Shown: in pieces, positions 19,215 through 27,320 of the stretch | How the letters are laid out: every line of letters begins with the position of its first letter | How positions within the stretch are numbered: the stretch's first letter is position 1 | Assembly (NCBI RefSeq): GCF_001889025.1 | Contig: NZ_CP018154.1 | Coordinates: 228,501-292,500, forward strand | Direction of reading: 5' to 3' | DNA from: Sphingorhabdus lutea | GTDB lineage: Bacteria; Pseudomonadota; Alphaproteobacteria; Sphingomonadales; Sphingomonadaceae | DNA: 64,000 nucleotides | Notes under the pieces: model-generated | Seen by the model: only the letters and a program-made list of their open reading frames with translations | The model's database searches: none | Told to the model about the DNA's origin: nothing | Position numbers and translations under genes: made by a program

Positions 19215-21560
19215 ATGAGCAATCGCCAAAATGGCCTTAGCAAATTGACCAAGAGCCTTGCATATTGCGGCTCTGTATCATTATTCGCACTTGCAATGGC
19301 GGCTCCCGCCCATGCACAGGTCGAAGAAATCGTTGTGACCGCACAAAAGGTTGAACAAAATGTTCAAGATGTGCCAATTTCCATCACCGCCATTTCGGGC
19401 GATCGTTTGACCGAAACAGGCACAAACAGCCTTGAAAATATTGGCGATCTTGTTCCTTCGGTTACTTTCCGCAAAGGCACAACCAATGCGAACAGCGCGA
19501 TTGTGATGCGCGGCGTTGGCACGATTACCTTTTCTGTTGCCGCAGAGCCAAGTGTTTCAACCGTTGTTGACGGTGTTGTTTTGAGCCGTTCTGGCCAATC
19601 CTTCATCGATTTATTGGATTTGGAGCGCATTGAAATTTTGCGCGGACCACAGGGCACATTATTTGGTAAAAACGCCTCTGCTGGTTTGGTCAATATCGTA
19701 TCAAAAGGCGGCACTGACAGTTTTGAAGCATCAGCAAATGCCGAATATTTTGAAGGCGACGAATATCGTTTCCGTGGTTCGGTTTCCGGCCCAATTGCCA
19801 AAGATCTTTCCGCACGTGTAACCGGTTTTTACGGCAGCTATGATGGTAATATTACCAACATCAACACCGCTGCAACAACCGCGGCAGACAGCGGCAAAAA
19901 AGTCAATGGCTATGAACATTATGGCGCGCGCGGCATTTTGGATTATAATGGTCCATCGGCTAAAATTCGCTTGATTGCCGATTATTTCAAGGCAAATGAC
20001 GATTGCTGTGCAGAGGTTACCGGTGTTTCACGCGGCGCAACTTTGGATGCTGAACTTGGCCTTCCCGGCGGCGTTGCACTTGGCGAAGATCAACGTTATG
20101 TCAATCATAATCTTGTCACACAAAGCCTTGATACACAATGGAGCTTAACCGGTTCAGCCGATATTGATGTTCCTGGCGATCATGTGCTTAGCGTGATTTT
20201 AGGCTATCGCAATTGGCAAAATACCGAATTGCGCGAAGGTGATTTCTTGCCCCGCGCTGTTGTCGGCACCGCCCAATTGCATGACGAAGGTTTTGTTGAA
20301 ACTGATCAAATGTCGGCGGAAGTCCGTCTTGCATCTGATCAATCAAAGCCTTTCTCTTATCAAGTTGGCACATTTATTTGGCACAGCAATAATAAACAAG
20401 ATTTCACACGCCGTGATATTGTTTGTTCTGCATCCACCTTGCCCGTTGCGACAAGTGGCGCCACACCTTGTGATGTTAACAACACCACATTGACCACTTT
20501 CCCAACCGCCACATCGGCAAGTGACGTGAACAGCACCAACTTTGCCATTTTTGGACAAGGTACATATCGTTTCACTGATATGCTAAGCCTAACCGCTGGC
20601 CTGCGTTGGACAAGAGACGAATTGTCGTTCAATCACTTCCGTGCACCTGGCGTTAATGCGACCACTGGTCTGCCTTTGACGGGTCCTGGCGTTTCCGGCA
20701 ACCCGGCGGGCGGCACAGTTGCAAGCGGCGGTAACGGCACCAATGTATCCGTTGGCGAAAGCGCGAACAGCAATTTCTCTGGCAAGGCATCATTGCAATT
20801 TGAACCAAGTGATGACTTGCTATTTTATGCAAGCTATACACGCGGTTATAAAGGCCCTGCGTTTAACGTCTTCTTCAACCATACAGCACCAACCAATGCC
20901 GTGCCAATAGATGAAGAATTGTCAGACAGCTATGAAATTGGCATGAAGTCACAATTTTTGAACGATATGGTTCAATTTAACACATCATTATTCCATGTGA
21001 CCTATGATGGGTTCCAAGCGAACAACTTTATCGTTCTAAACGGTGCAACTGTAACCAACCTGACCAATGCAGGCACAGTGCGCAGCAAAGGTTTTGAAGC
21101 CGATGCGATTATCAGCCCAGTCCAAGGTCTGAATTTCCGTGGTAGCGTGGCCTATGCCGATGCAAAGGTTAAGAAGTTTAATCCCAACCCAATCACCAAC
21201 GCACCAGATGCGCGTAATGGCACCCGCTTGCCATTGGCACCAAAATGGTCATGGAATGTTGGCGCGGATTATGAAACCGAGCTTGGCGCTTCGATGAAGC
21301 TATATGCCAGCACAATTTATAGCTATACTGGCGATCAATTCTCCGACCTTGGTGAGGGCGGCCCGATTGACAGCTATGGTATTTGGAATGCCAGCCTTGG
21401 CTTTGGCGATGCGGACGATAAATATCGTCTGACATTCCATGCGCGCAATATTGGCGATACCAGCTATATTTTGCTGAACACAAGTGCAGGACAACGTTTG
21501 CACATTCCGCGTGATGCAGACCGTTATTTCGGTGCGACATTAAGCGCGAAATTTAAATAA
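19215..21560 (+). CDS. TonB-dependent receptor, probable sulfoquinovoside uptake
   Basis: A 781-residue outer-membrane receptor. It has a signal peptide ending in PAHAQ near residue 35, a TonB-box-like segment (EEIVVTAQK) directly after it, a plug domain at about 50-165 (IVMRGVG, RIEILRGPQGTLFGKNASAGLVNIVSK) and a 22-strand-type barrel to the C-terminus (YFGATLSAKFK). AGGAGGA precedes the ATG. Sphingomonads commonly use this receptor type for large or rare nutrients. It is divergent from the sulfoquinovosidase operon and shares its operator, so the likely ligand is SQ, SQ-glycerol or a sulfolipid fragment. The ligand cannot be read from the sequence itself. Confidence 0.9.
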   Translation: MSNRQNGLSKLTKSLAYCGSVSLFALAMAAPAHAQVEEIVVTAQKVEQNVQDVPISITAISGDRLTETGTNSLENIGDLVPSVTFRKGTTNANSAIVMRGVGTITFSVAAEPSVSTVVDGVVLSRSGQSFIDLLDLERIEILRGPQGTLFGKNASAGLVNIVSKGGTDSFEASANAEYFEGDEYRFRGSVSGPIAKDLSARVTGFYGSYDGNITNINTAATTAADSGKKVNGYEHYGARGILDYNGPSAKIRLIADYFKANDDCCAEVTGVSRGATLDAELGLPGGVALGEDQRYVNHNLVTQSLDTQWSLTGSADIDVPGDHVLSVILGYRNWQNTELREGDFLPRAVVGTAQLHDEGFVETDQMSAEVRLASDQSKPFSYQVGTFIWHSNNKQDFTRRDIVCSASTLPVATSGATPCDVNNTTLTTFPTATSASDVNSTNFAIFGQGTYRFTDMLSLTAGLRWTRDELSFNHFRAPGVNATTGLPLTGPGVSGNPAGGTVASGGNGTNVSVGESANSNFSGKASLQFEPSDDLLFYASYTRGYKGPAFNVFFNHTAPTNAVPIDEELSDSYEIGMKSQFLNDMVQFNTSLFHVTYDGFQANNFIVLNGATVTNLTNAGTVRSKGFEADAIISPVQGLNFRGSVAYADAKVKKFNPNPITNAPDARNGTRLPLAPKWSWNVGADYETELGASMKLYASTIYSYTGDQFSDLGEGGPIDSYGIWNASLGFGDADDKYRLTFHARNIGDTSYILLNTSAGQRLHIPRDADRYFGATLSAKFK

Positions 21561-21573
21561 GTTCCCACCCCCG

Positions 21574-21611
21574 TAGCGGCCAGAAGCGTTTTTTCTGGCC
21601 GCTATTTTTTT
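21574..21611 (+). terminator. Strong rho-independent terminator of the receptor gene
   Basis: TAGCGGCCAGAA (21574-21585) pairs with TTCTGGCCGCTA (21593-21604) as a perfect 12-bp stem and is followed by TTTTTTT. It starts 14 bp after the receptor stop codon. Confidence 0.95.
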
Positions 21612-21612
21612 G

Positions 21613-21942
21613 CCTAAAATTGGCCATAGCCATATGCCTTAAATTACCGATAATGTTCTAAATCTACCCAGCGACCGTGGCCTAGATAGCCCTGTCCTAA
21701 AAAATCTTCATGATTGTCTTTAATATGTTTAATCAAGCTGCAAAGTTTAGATGAATTTAGGCAAAATCATTAAATCATAGAATCAAAATATTGATGGCCG
21801 GTGTGTTTGCGTCGGCTTTTTTTGCATGATTAAGTTAGCGCAGCTATCTTATAGCTAAGAGCAAATAGTTGCTTCCTTACCGACCATTACATCCACCTAA
21901 GCGCTGCCCCCCGATTAAATGAGATAAAAGATTATATCAGAC
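21613..21942. other. Noncoding stretch with an orphan terminator-like hairpin
   Basis: About 330 bp with no supportable gene on either strand. The only structure seen is GCCGGTGT...GCGTCGGC followed by seven T (21797-21823), a hairpin with wobble pairs that points rightward. It lies beyond the receptor terminator, so a short unannotated transcript could end there. Confidence 0.4.
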
Positions 21943-21971
21943 AAAAAAAGGGACGGAAAAACCGCCCCTTT
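21943..21971 (-). terminator. Rho-independent terminator of the MFS gene
   Basis: AAAGGGACGG and CCGCCCCTTT pair (one mismatch) around an AAAAA loop. Read on the minus strand the stem is followed by a run of seven T, 22 bp after the transporter stop codon. Confidence 0.85.
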
Positions 21972-21993
21972 AATTTTACAATATAAAATCTTT

Positions 21994-23286
21994 TTATTGA
22001 TCATTCACAATTTTCAATTCCGGTTGAACGAAATGAATCCACGCCAACGCCAATAGATAAGCCATTGCCGACATGATGAACATAGGCGTATAGCCCAGCC
22101 CTGTATCAAGTGCCCATCCTGTAAATTCCAGCATCAATGCGCCGCTTAAATTCCCCGCAAGAGCGCCCATGGCAATTACGCTGCCCACACGGCTTGCAGG
22201 AATAATATCTGCGGTCATGCCAAAAATATTGGTGGAAAAGCCCTGATGCGCAAATAGACCAAGGCCGATAATCAATGCAGCAACCCATTCGTTTGGCGCA
22301 TATAGGGCCAATGGCAATGGCAAAATCAACAATGCATAACAAAACATGGATAATTTACGTGCCGCATTGGGGCTTTTCCCCTTGGCCAATAATAGGGGGA
22401 AAATAAAACCGCTGGTCAACGCACCTAAAGCCGCCAAAACAAACACCACCGCTGTGGGATAACCAATATCCGATTGTCCCAAATTAAATTGTCTTGCAAA
22501 AAAATCTGGCGACCAAAATAAAACGAACCACCATACCGCATCAGTAAGAATTTTTGCACCAACAACCGCCTGTGTGCGTTTTTCCTTTATTAACTTTGCC
22601 CATGAAATGGATTGGTTTTTGCCCGCTCCATCCTTTTTCTGCGCTTCGCCATCCAATTCATCTGCACCATAAATGGTCAAATTGCGCGTGCCAAAATACC
22701 ATAGGATAAGCCAAACAAAACCCAAGGCACCCGTGGCGACAAAGGCAAATTTCCATCCATAAGCTACGGCAATAATCGGCACCAAAAGTGGGGCCAAAAT
22801 TGCGCCAATATTGGACGCGCTATTTATCACCCCAATACCGATTGAACGTTCTTGCACCGGCAGATATGTCGCCGCCGCCTTAATGGCCGCAGGTGTGTTC
22901 ACCGACTCTGCCACGGCAAGGCTAATCCGTGCCATCACAAATTGTTGCACCGAAGTGGCTGCCGCATGGGCCATGCCTGCCAAACTCCACACCGCAACGG
23001 CAAGGCCATAACCCCAACGAACACCAACCTTATCAATAAACCAACCAACCCCCAAAAGGGCAACAGCAGCGGCAATTTGGAAGGAGGAACCAAATCGGGC
23101 AAATTCACCATCAGTCCATGAAAATTCGGCCTGAAGCATTGGTTTTAACAATGACAAAACCTGGCGATCCAAATAATTTAACGCAGTGCCAAAGAAAATA
23201 AGAGCGATAAGGCCTATCCTGATCCATTTTCCTTTATCATGCCCTCCTTTTCCCTTTCCATCCATAAATTGCTCAATTTGTTCCAT
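21994..23286 (-). CDS. MFS transporter, ACS (hexuronate-type) family
   Basis: A 430-residue inner-membrane carrier with twelve predicted helices. The N-terminal ALNYLDRQVLSLLKPML, GWFIDKVGVRWGY and ARISLAVAESVNTPAAIKA motifs are typical of anion:cation symporters of the ExuT/hexuronate group. AAGGAGG precedes the ATG. An anionic hexose carrier fits import of sulfoquinovose or SQ-glycerol from the periplasm after passage through the TonB-dependent receptor. The promoter contains the second copy of the LacI-type motif exactly between the -35 and -10 boxes. Substrate is inferred. Confidence 0.88.
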   Translation of the reverse strand: MEQIEQFMDGKGKGGHDKGKWIRIGLIALIFFGTALNYLDRQVLSLLKPMLQAEFSWTDGEFARFGSSFQIAAAVALLGVGWFIDKVGVRWGYGLAVAVWSLAGMAHAAATSVQQFVMARISLAVAESVNTPAAIKAAATYLPVQERSIGIGVINSASNIGAILAPLLVPIIAVAYGWKFAFVATGALGFVWLILWYFGTRNLTIYGADELDGEAQKKDGAGKNQSISWAKLIKEKRTQAVVGAKILTDAVWWFVLFWSPDFFARQFNLGQSDIGYPTAVVFVLAALGALTSGFIFPLLLAKGKSPNAARKLSMFCYALLILPLPLALYAPNEWVAALIIGLGLFAHQGFSTNIFGMTADIIPASRVGSVIAMGALAGNLSGALMLEFTGWALDTGLGYTPMFIMSAMAYLLALAWIHFVQPELKIVNDQ

Positions 23287-23378
23287 CCCTAAATCCTCCT
23301 TAATTATCTCTATTTTCTGAACAGTTATTTCTTATCTTAAATATATGCTTGCTCCCCATAGGGAAAATGATTTAAGAG

Positions 23379-23407
23379 AGGATATGACACCGCAGGACAT
23401 ACTTCAA
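23379..23407 (-). promoter_or_regulatory. Putative promoter of the MFS gene
   Basis: On the minus strand TTGAAG (23407-23402) and TATCCT (23384-23379) are 17 bp apart. The operator-like motif fills the spacer, a classical arrangement for repression. Confidence 0.5.
23383..23401. promoter_or_regulatory. Candidate LacI-family operator 2
   Basis: TATGACACCGCAGGACATA matches operator 1 at 17 of 19 positions. It lies between the divergent MFS gene and the exporter-glpD-FMN reductase-RibB-like operon, so one repressor could control both. Confidence 0.7.
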
Positions 23408-23456
23408 ACAAAATATGCATTGTGGTAATTTTTTTGAAAATAGTTAAGCTTAATCT

Positions 23457-24551
23457 ATGATAGATAAATGGAAAAAAAGTCGCAAGCTGGCAGAGCAAAG
23501 TCAATTTGCTGGCGATTTATATGGGGAAGTATATCTTTCTAGTGAAGAACAGGCTGTAAAGCCAGAGCGTAAGCCATTATTTCACGGCCTTTCAATTGTC
23601 GTCATGGCCAGTTTGGCGGCGGCATGGCTGTCTGAACATTATGGCATGCCCATTATTTTATTGGGCCTGTTAATTGGCTTGGCGTTAAACTTTCTTTCAA
23701 CGGACGAAAGAACCCATGCGGGCCTTGATTACGCATCGCGAAATTTCCTGCGCTTTGGCATTGTTTTATTGGGATTGCAGGTAACATTCCTGAAAATTGG
23801 GTCGTTGGGCGGTTTAACCTTTATTGCGCTTATCATTGTCATGTCGGCGGCCATTGCAGGATCATTTTTGGCCGCGCGTTTTTCCGCCCAATCAAATGCC
23901 GCTGCCATATTGGCAGGCGGCGCAACCGCCATTTGCGGGGCATCCGCAGCACTTGCCATTTATTCGGTTGTGGGCAAGGAACGCGTGTCACAGGCGCAAT
24001 TTGCGCTTATCCTCGTCGGTATTTCTTTGTTCAGTGCATTGGCGATGACATTATACCCAATGGCGGCGGATTTATTGCATTTAACAGACAGGCAGGCAGG
24101 ATTTTTAACCGGCGCGGCCATTCATGATGTGGCTCAATCGCTGGGCGCGGGTTTTGCCGTATCGGATGCGGCGGGCGGCTATGCCACCATTGTTAAATTG
24201 GCGCGGGTCGCCATGCTGGCCCCGATTGTGGCGATTATTTCCATGTTTATCAGCTCTAATGATGAGAATGAGCAATCAAAACCCATTTGGAAAAAATTGG
24301 CTTTGCCATGGTTCATCACGGCATTTTTGGGTGTGCTGACATTAAATTCTCTGGTCGAAATGCCCGTTTATGTGGGTGAATATGGGCTTAGCATTTCAAA
24401 GGCATTATTATTATTGGCGGTCACGGCCACAGCCATGCGTTCGCGCATGGATTTGGTCCTGCAAATGGGATGGCGCAGTTTAATGCCGGTAATGGCGGCA
24501 ACCATCGCATCTTTTGTCGCCGCCATTATTTTCACCCTGACAATATTATAA
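23457..24551 (+). CDS. YeiH family anion (sulfate/sulfite) exporter
   Basis: A 364-residue membrane protein of the YeiH/UPF0324 family, annotated elsewhere as putative sulfate exporter. Ten or eleven helices; family motifs include LRFGIVLLGLQVTFLKIG, GGATAICGASAALAI and GAAIHDVAQSLGAGFAVSD. The N-terminus has about 45 cytoplasmic residues. No clear Shine-Dalgarno precedes the ATG at 23457. It is the first gene of a plus-strand operon whose members overlap, and it sits next to operator 2. Since SQ cleavage by a monooxygenase releases toxic sulfite, a role in sulfite or sulfate efflux fits well; this is inference, because direct transport evidence for the family is limited. Confidence 0.85.
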   Translation: MIDKWKKSRKLAEQSQFAGDLYGEVYLSSEEQAVKPERKPLFHGLSIVVMASLAAAWLSEHYGMPIILLGLLIGLALNFLSTDERTHAGLDYASRNFLRFGIVLLGLQVTFLKIGSLGGLTFIALIIVMSAAIAGSFLAARFSAQSNAAAILAGGATAICGASAALAIYSVVGKERVSQAQFALILVGISLFSALAMTLYPMAADLLHLTDRQAGFLTGAAIHDVAQSLGAGFAVSDAAGGYATIVKLARVAMLAPIVAIISMFISSNDENEQSKPIWKKLALPWFITAFLGVLTLNSLVEMPVYVGEYGLSISKALLLLAVTATAMRSRMDLVLQMGWRSLMPVMAATIASFVAAIIFTLTIL

Positions 24552-24562
24552 TGGGCGCGATT

Positions 24563-26062
24563 ATGAACGAAAAAATATATGATATTGCCATTATTGGCGG
24601 CGGTATAAACGGCACAGGAATTGCCCGCGATGCGGCAGGACGCGGGGCAAATATATTGTTGCTGGAAAAAGGCGATTTGGCCAGCGGCACATCATCGGCA
24701 TCGACCAAATTAATTCATGGCGGGCTGCGTTATTTGGAACATTATGAATTTGCATTGGTGCGTGAGGCATTGAGCGAGCGGGAGAGATTATGGGCCATTG
24801 CCCCGCATATCATCCACCCCATGCGTTTCATCCTGCCCTATCGAAAGGGACTGCGCCCTGCATGGTTATTGCGATTGGGTTTATTCATTTATGACCATTT
24901 GGGGGGGCGAAAAAAACTGCCCGCCACACAAAGCGTCAATTTACATAAACATCCCGCCGGACAGGCAATTGACGATATGTTTGTTAAGGGTTTTGAATAT
25001 AGCGATTGCTGGGTCGATGATGCGCGTTTGGTGGTGTTAAATGCGCGTGATGCGGCCAATAATGGCGCCGATATCATGCCCCATCACAATGTCGCCAAAT
25101 TGGAACGGGATGGCAAATTTTGGCGAATTACCGCGAATGAAAATGGCAAGGAACATATTTTTTGCGCCAAAAGCATCATTAACGCCGCCGGTCCTTCGGT
25201 AGCAAATTTGCATAAATTATCCGGCGAGCATAGCAATTTGGGGATAAGGCTGGTTCGCGGGTCGCACATCATTGTTCCAAAAATATTTGACCATGATTAT
25301 GCCTATTTCTTTCAAAATCCCGATGGCCGAATATTTTTCGCCATCCCATATGAAGATGATTTCACCTTAATCGGCACAACTGATCAGGATCATGAAGGCA
25401 CATTGGATGAGATAAAAGCAAGCGATGAAGAAATCGCCTATATGTGCACATCGGCCAGCGATTATTTCAAAATACCAGTGCGCCAAGAAGATGTGATATG
25501 GACATATAGCGGGGTTCGCCCATTAATAGACGATGGTTCAGGACGGCCCGAATCCGCGACAAGAGGATATAGTTTTGAATGTGATGGCGGGGGTGACAAC
25601 GCGCCGATTTTATCCATATTTGGCGGAAAAATAACCAGCTATCGCCATTTGGCAGAAGAAGCATTGGACCGAATGGCGGCGCATTTACCGCGCATGAAAA
25701 CCGGCAAATGGACATCAACAAAGCCGCTTCCAGGTGGCAATTTCCCAACCGATGGCCGCGCGGCATTGGTGCAAAATTGGGCGGCGGCGCATCCATGGGC
25801 ACAGCAAAGCTGGTTGAAAAGATGGGCACGCAGCTATGGCACATTGGCCGAAAATTGGTTGTCAAATGCCGTATCCCAATCCGATTTGGGGCAAGATTTC
25901 GGCCATGGGCTATATGCCGCAGAGGTGGATTATTTAATTGACCAAGAATGGGCAAGACACAGCGATGATATTTTATGGCGGCGGACCAAATTGGGCCTGC
26001 GTTTAACGCCGGAGCAAGTTAAAAATTTACAAAATTATGTTGAAAAAAGGATCATGACATGA
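24563..26062 (+). CDS. glpD: Glycerol-3-phosphate dehydrogenase, GlpD-type
   Basis: FAD enzyme that oxidises glycerol-3-phosphate to dihydroxyacetone phosphate at the membrane and feeds electrons to quinone. 499 residues, close to family length. It has the dinucleotide-binding motif YDIAIIGGGINGTGIARDA at the N-terminus, then TSSASTKLIHGGLRYLEH and WTYSGVRPL, all typical of GlpD. A second possible start at 24551 overlaps the exporter stop (TAATG). The stop overlaps the FMN reductase start by 4 bp. In this context it would use glycerol released from SQ-glycerol by the sulfoquinovosidase, after phosphorylation by a glycerol kinase that is not in the window. Confidence 0.93.
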   Translation: MNEKIYDIAIIGGGINGTGIARDAAGRGANILLLEKGDLASGTSSASTKLIHGGLRYLEHYEFALVREALSERERLWAIAPHIIHPMRFILPYRKGLRPAWLLRLGLFIYDHLGGRKKLPATQSVNLHKHPAGQAIDDMFVKGFEYSDCWVDDARLVVLNARDAANNGADIMPHHNVAKLERDGKFWRITANENGKEHIFCAKSIINAAGPSVANLHKLSGEHSNLGIRLVRGSHIIVPKIFDHDYAYFFQNPDGRIFFAIPYEDDFTLIGTTDQDHEGTLDEIKASDEEIAYMCTSASDYFKIPVRQEDVIWTYSGVRPLIDDGSGRPESATRGYSFECDGGGDNAPILSIFGGKITSYRHLAEEALDRMAAHLPRMKTGKWTSTKPLPGGNFPTDGRAALVQNWAAAHPWAQQSWLKRWARSYGTLAENWLSNAVSQSDLGQDFGHGLYAAEVDYLIDQEWARHSDDILWRRTKLGLRLTPEQVKNLQNYVEKRIMT

Positions 26063-26622
26063 CCATTAAAATCGTTGCCATTGGCGGCACAGTAAACCCC
26101 AATTCCTCCACCGAACAAGCATTGGTTTTTACCGCAAATGTCGCCCGCGACATGGGGTGTGAAATTTCCGTCTTTGGCGGTGAATATTTAATGGCATTGC
26201 CCCATTATGGCGGTCCGGACAGCGATTTGGATCGCGGCAAAGAAATGGCAGAGGCGGTTCGCGCCGCCCATGGTGTTATTTTGGCATCGCCGGGCTATCA
26301 TGGCTCTATTTCTGGACTTGTCAAAAATGGTTTGGATTATTTAGAATTATTGTCAAAGGATGATCGGGTTTATCTTGACGGACGCGCCGTGGGCATGATT
26401 GCCACCGCATTTGGGCATCAGGCCGCGATGAGCAGCCTGCAAAGCCTGCGTACCATCACCCATGCGCTTCGTGGTTGGCCCACCCCCATGGGCGCGGCGA
26501 TAAAAACATCACATGGTTTATTCACCCCCGATGGCGGTTGCAGCGACGAAATTATCGCGGCACAATTAACATTGGTTGGTCAACAAGTGGCCGAAGGCGC
26601 AAGAAAGCTGTCAAAATTATGA
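26059..26622 (+). CDS. NADPH-dependent FMN reductase, SsuE-like
   Basis: A 187-residue flavodoxin-fold reductase. It has the flavin-phosphate loop GTVNPNSSTEQAL near residue 10 and the second flavin motif SPGYHGSISGLVKNGLDYLE near residue 80, both typical of SsuE/ArsH-like NAD(P)H:FMN reductases. It would supply FMNH2 to the SQ monooxygenase encoded on the other side of the receptor gene. It overlaps glpD upstream (ATGA) and the RibB-like gene downstream (ATGA), so all three are translationally coupled. In the described Agrobacterium cluster the reductase is, as I recall, of a different flavin-reductase family, so this may be a non-homologous replacement. Confidence 0.9.
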   Translation: MTIKIVAIGGTVNPNSSTEQALVFTANVARDMGCEISVFGGEYLMALPHYGGPDSDLDRGKEMAEAVRAAHGVILASPGYHGSISGLVKNGLDYLELLSKDDRVYLDGRAVGMIATAFGHQAAMSSLQSLRTITHALRGWPTPMGAAIKTSHGLFTPDGGCSDEIIAAQLTLVGQQVAEGARKLSKL

Positions 26623-27209
26623 GCGATATTATCTCACAAGCAATTGCACAGTTGAAAAATGGCGGCATTGTCATTTTAACGGGCGATAATTTTCGCCATG
26701 GCGATATTGATTTTATCGCGCCGGCCAAAAATATCACCGCCGACAGCATCAATTTTATGGCAAAGCATGGGCGCGGACTTATTTGTTTGGGCATGACACC
26801 CAGCCGCGCCGGTTTTTTGAATATTGGCCATATAAATGACGGTGATGAGCGATATTCGGGCCGCCCACATGGCCGTTCGATTGAGGCGAAAGAGGGCGTT
26901 GAAACCGGCATTTCGGCCGCCGATCGCGCGCAAACCATTTTGGTGGCCGCAAATGAAAATAGCAGCGCCGACGATCTGGTTTCGCCAGGCCATGTTTTCC
27001 CCTTAATCGCGCATGCACAGGGATTATCGGCGCGAAATGGCGCGTTGGAAGCTGCCATTGCGCTATGTCAAAAGGCCGAAATGGGCGATATGGCAGTGCT
27101 TTGTTCGATTATGCGCGATGATGGCAGCATGGCCAGAGCAACCGATATGGCTGAATTTGCCGCCGAACATGGCCTACCCATTATCGATATTTCCCAATTA
27201 AAAGGTTAA
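26619..27209 (+). CDS. RibB-like protein lacking DHBP synthase catalytic residues
   Basis: A 196-residue protein with the fold of 3,4-dihydroxy-2-butanone-4-phosphate synthase, judged from EAKEGVETGISAADRAQTI, SPGHVFPLIAHAQG and CSIMRDDGSMARATDM. The acidic loop DDEDRENEGD of RibB, which binds metal and substrate, is replaced by TGDNFRHGDI (residues 21-30). The catalytic His of RGGHTEA is A142 and the Glu of VLCE is S163. Only H125 of the active-site set clearly remains. It is therefore unlikely to make the riboflavin precursor. The ATG at 26619 overlaps the FMN reductase stop by 4 bp. It is the last gene of the exporter-glpD-FMN reductase operon, so a role in SQ catabolism or flavin handling is possible but unknown. 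Confidence 0.8.
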   Translation: MSDIISQAIAQLKNGGIVILTGDNFRHGDIDFIAPAKNITADSINFMAKHGRGLICLGMTPSRAGFLNIGHINDGDERYSGRPHGRSIEAKEGVETGISAADRAQTILVAANENSSADDLVSPGHVFPLIAHAQGLSARNGALEAAIALCQKAEMGDMAVLCSIMRDDGSMARATDMAEFAAEHGLPIIDISQLKG

Positions 27210-27320
27210 ATAAGTAACCAGCCGCTTGTCCATCAAGACATTTGCGAATATGGCGTTAATCATAGTTTAGTAGATTTCGTTCACAGATTGCCTGAAAAGA
27301 GCGAAAAGCAAGGAAATATT

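Noticed and set aside
26475..26618. N-terminal extension of the RibB-like gene by 48 codons
   Set aside because: It lies wholly inside the FMN reductase gene in another frame. The ATG at 26619 overlaps the reductase stop in the usual coupled way, and family similarity starts there.
26619..27209. Annotation as functional riboflavin-synthesis DHBP synthase
   Set aside because: The metal/substrate loop, the catalytic His and the Glu are replaced, so a name implying that activity would mislead.
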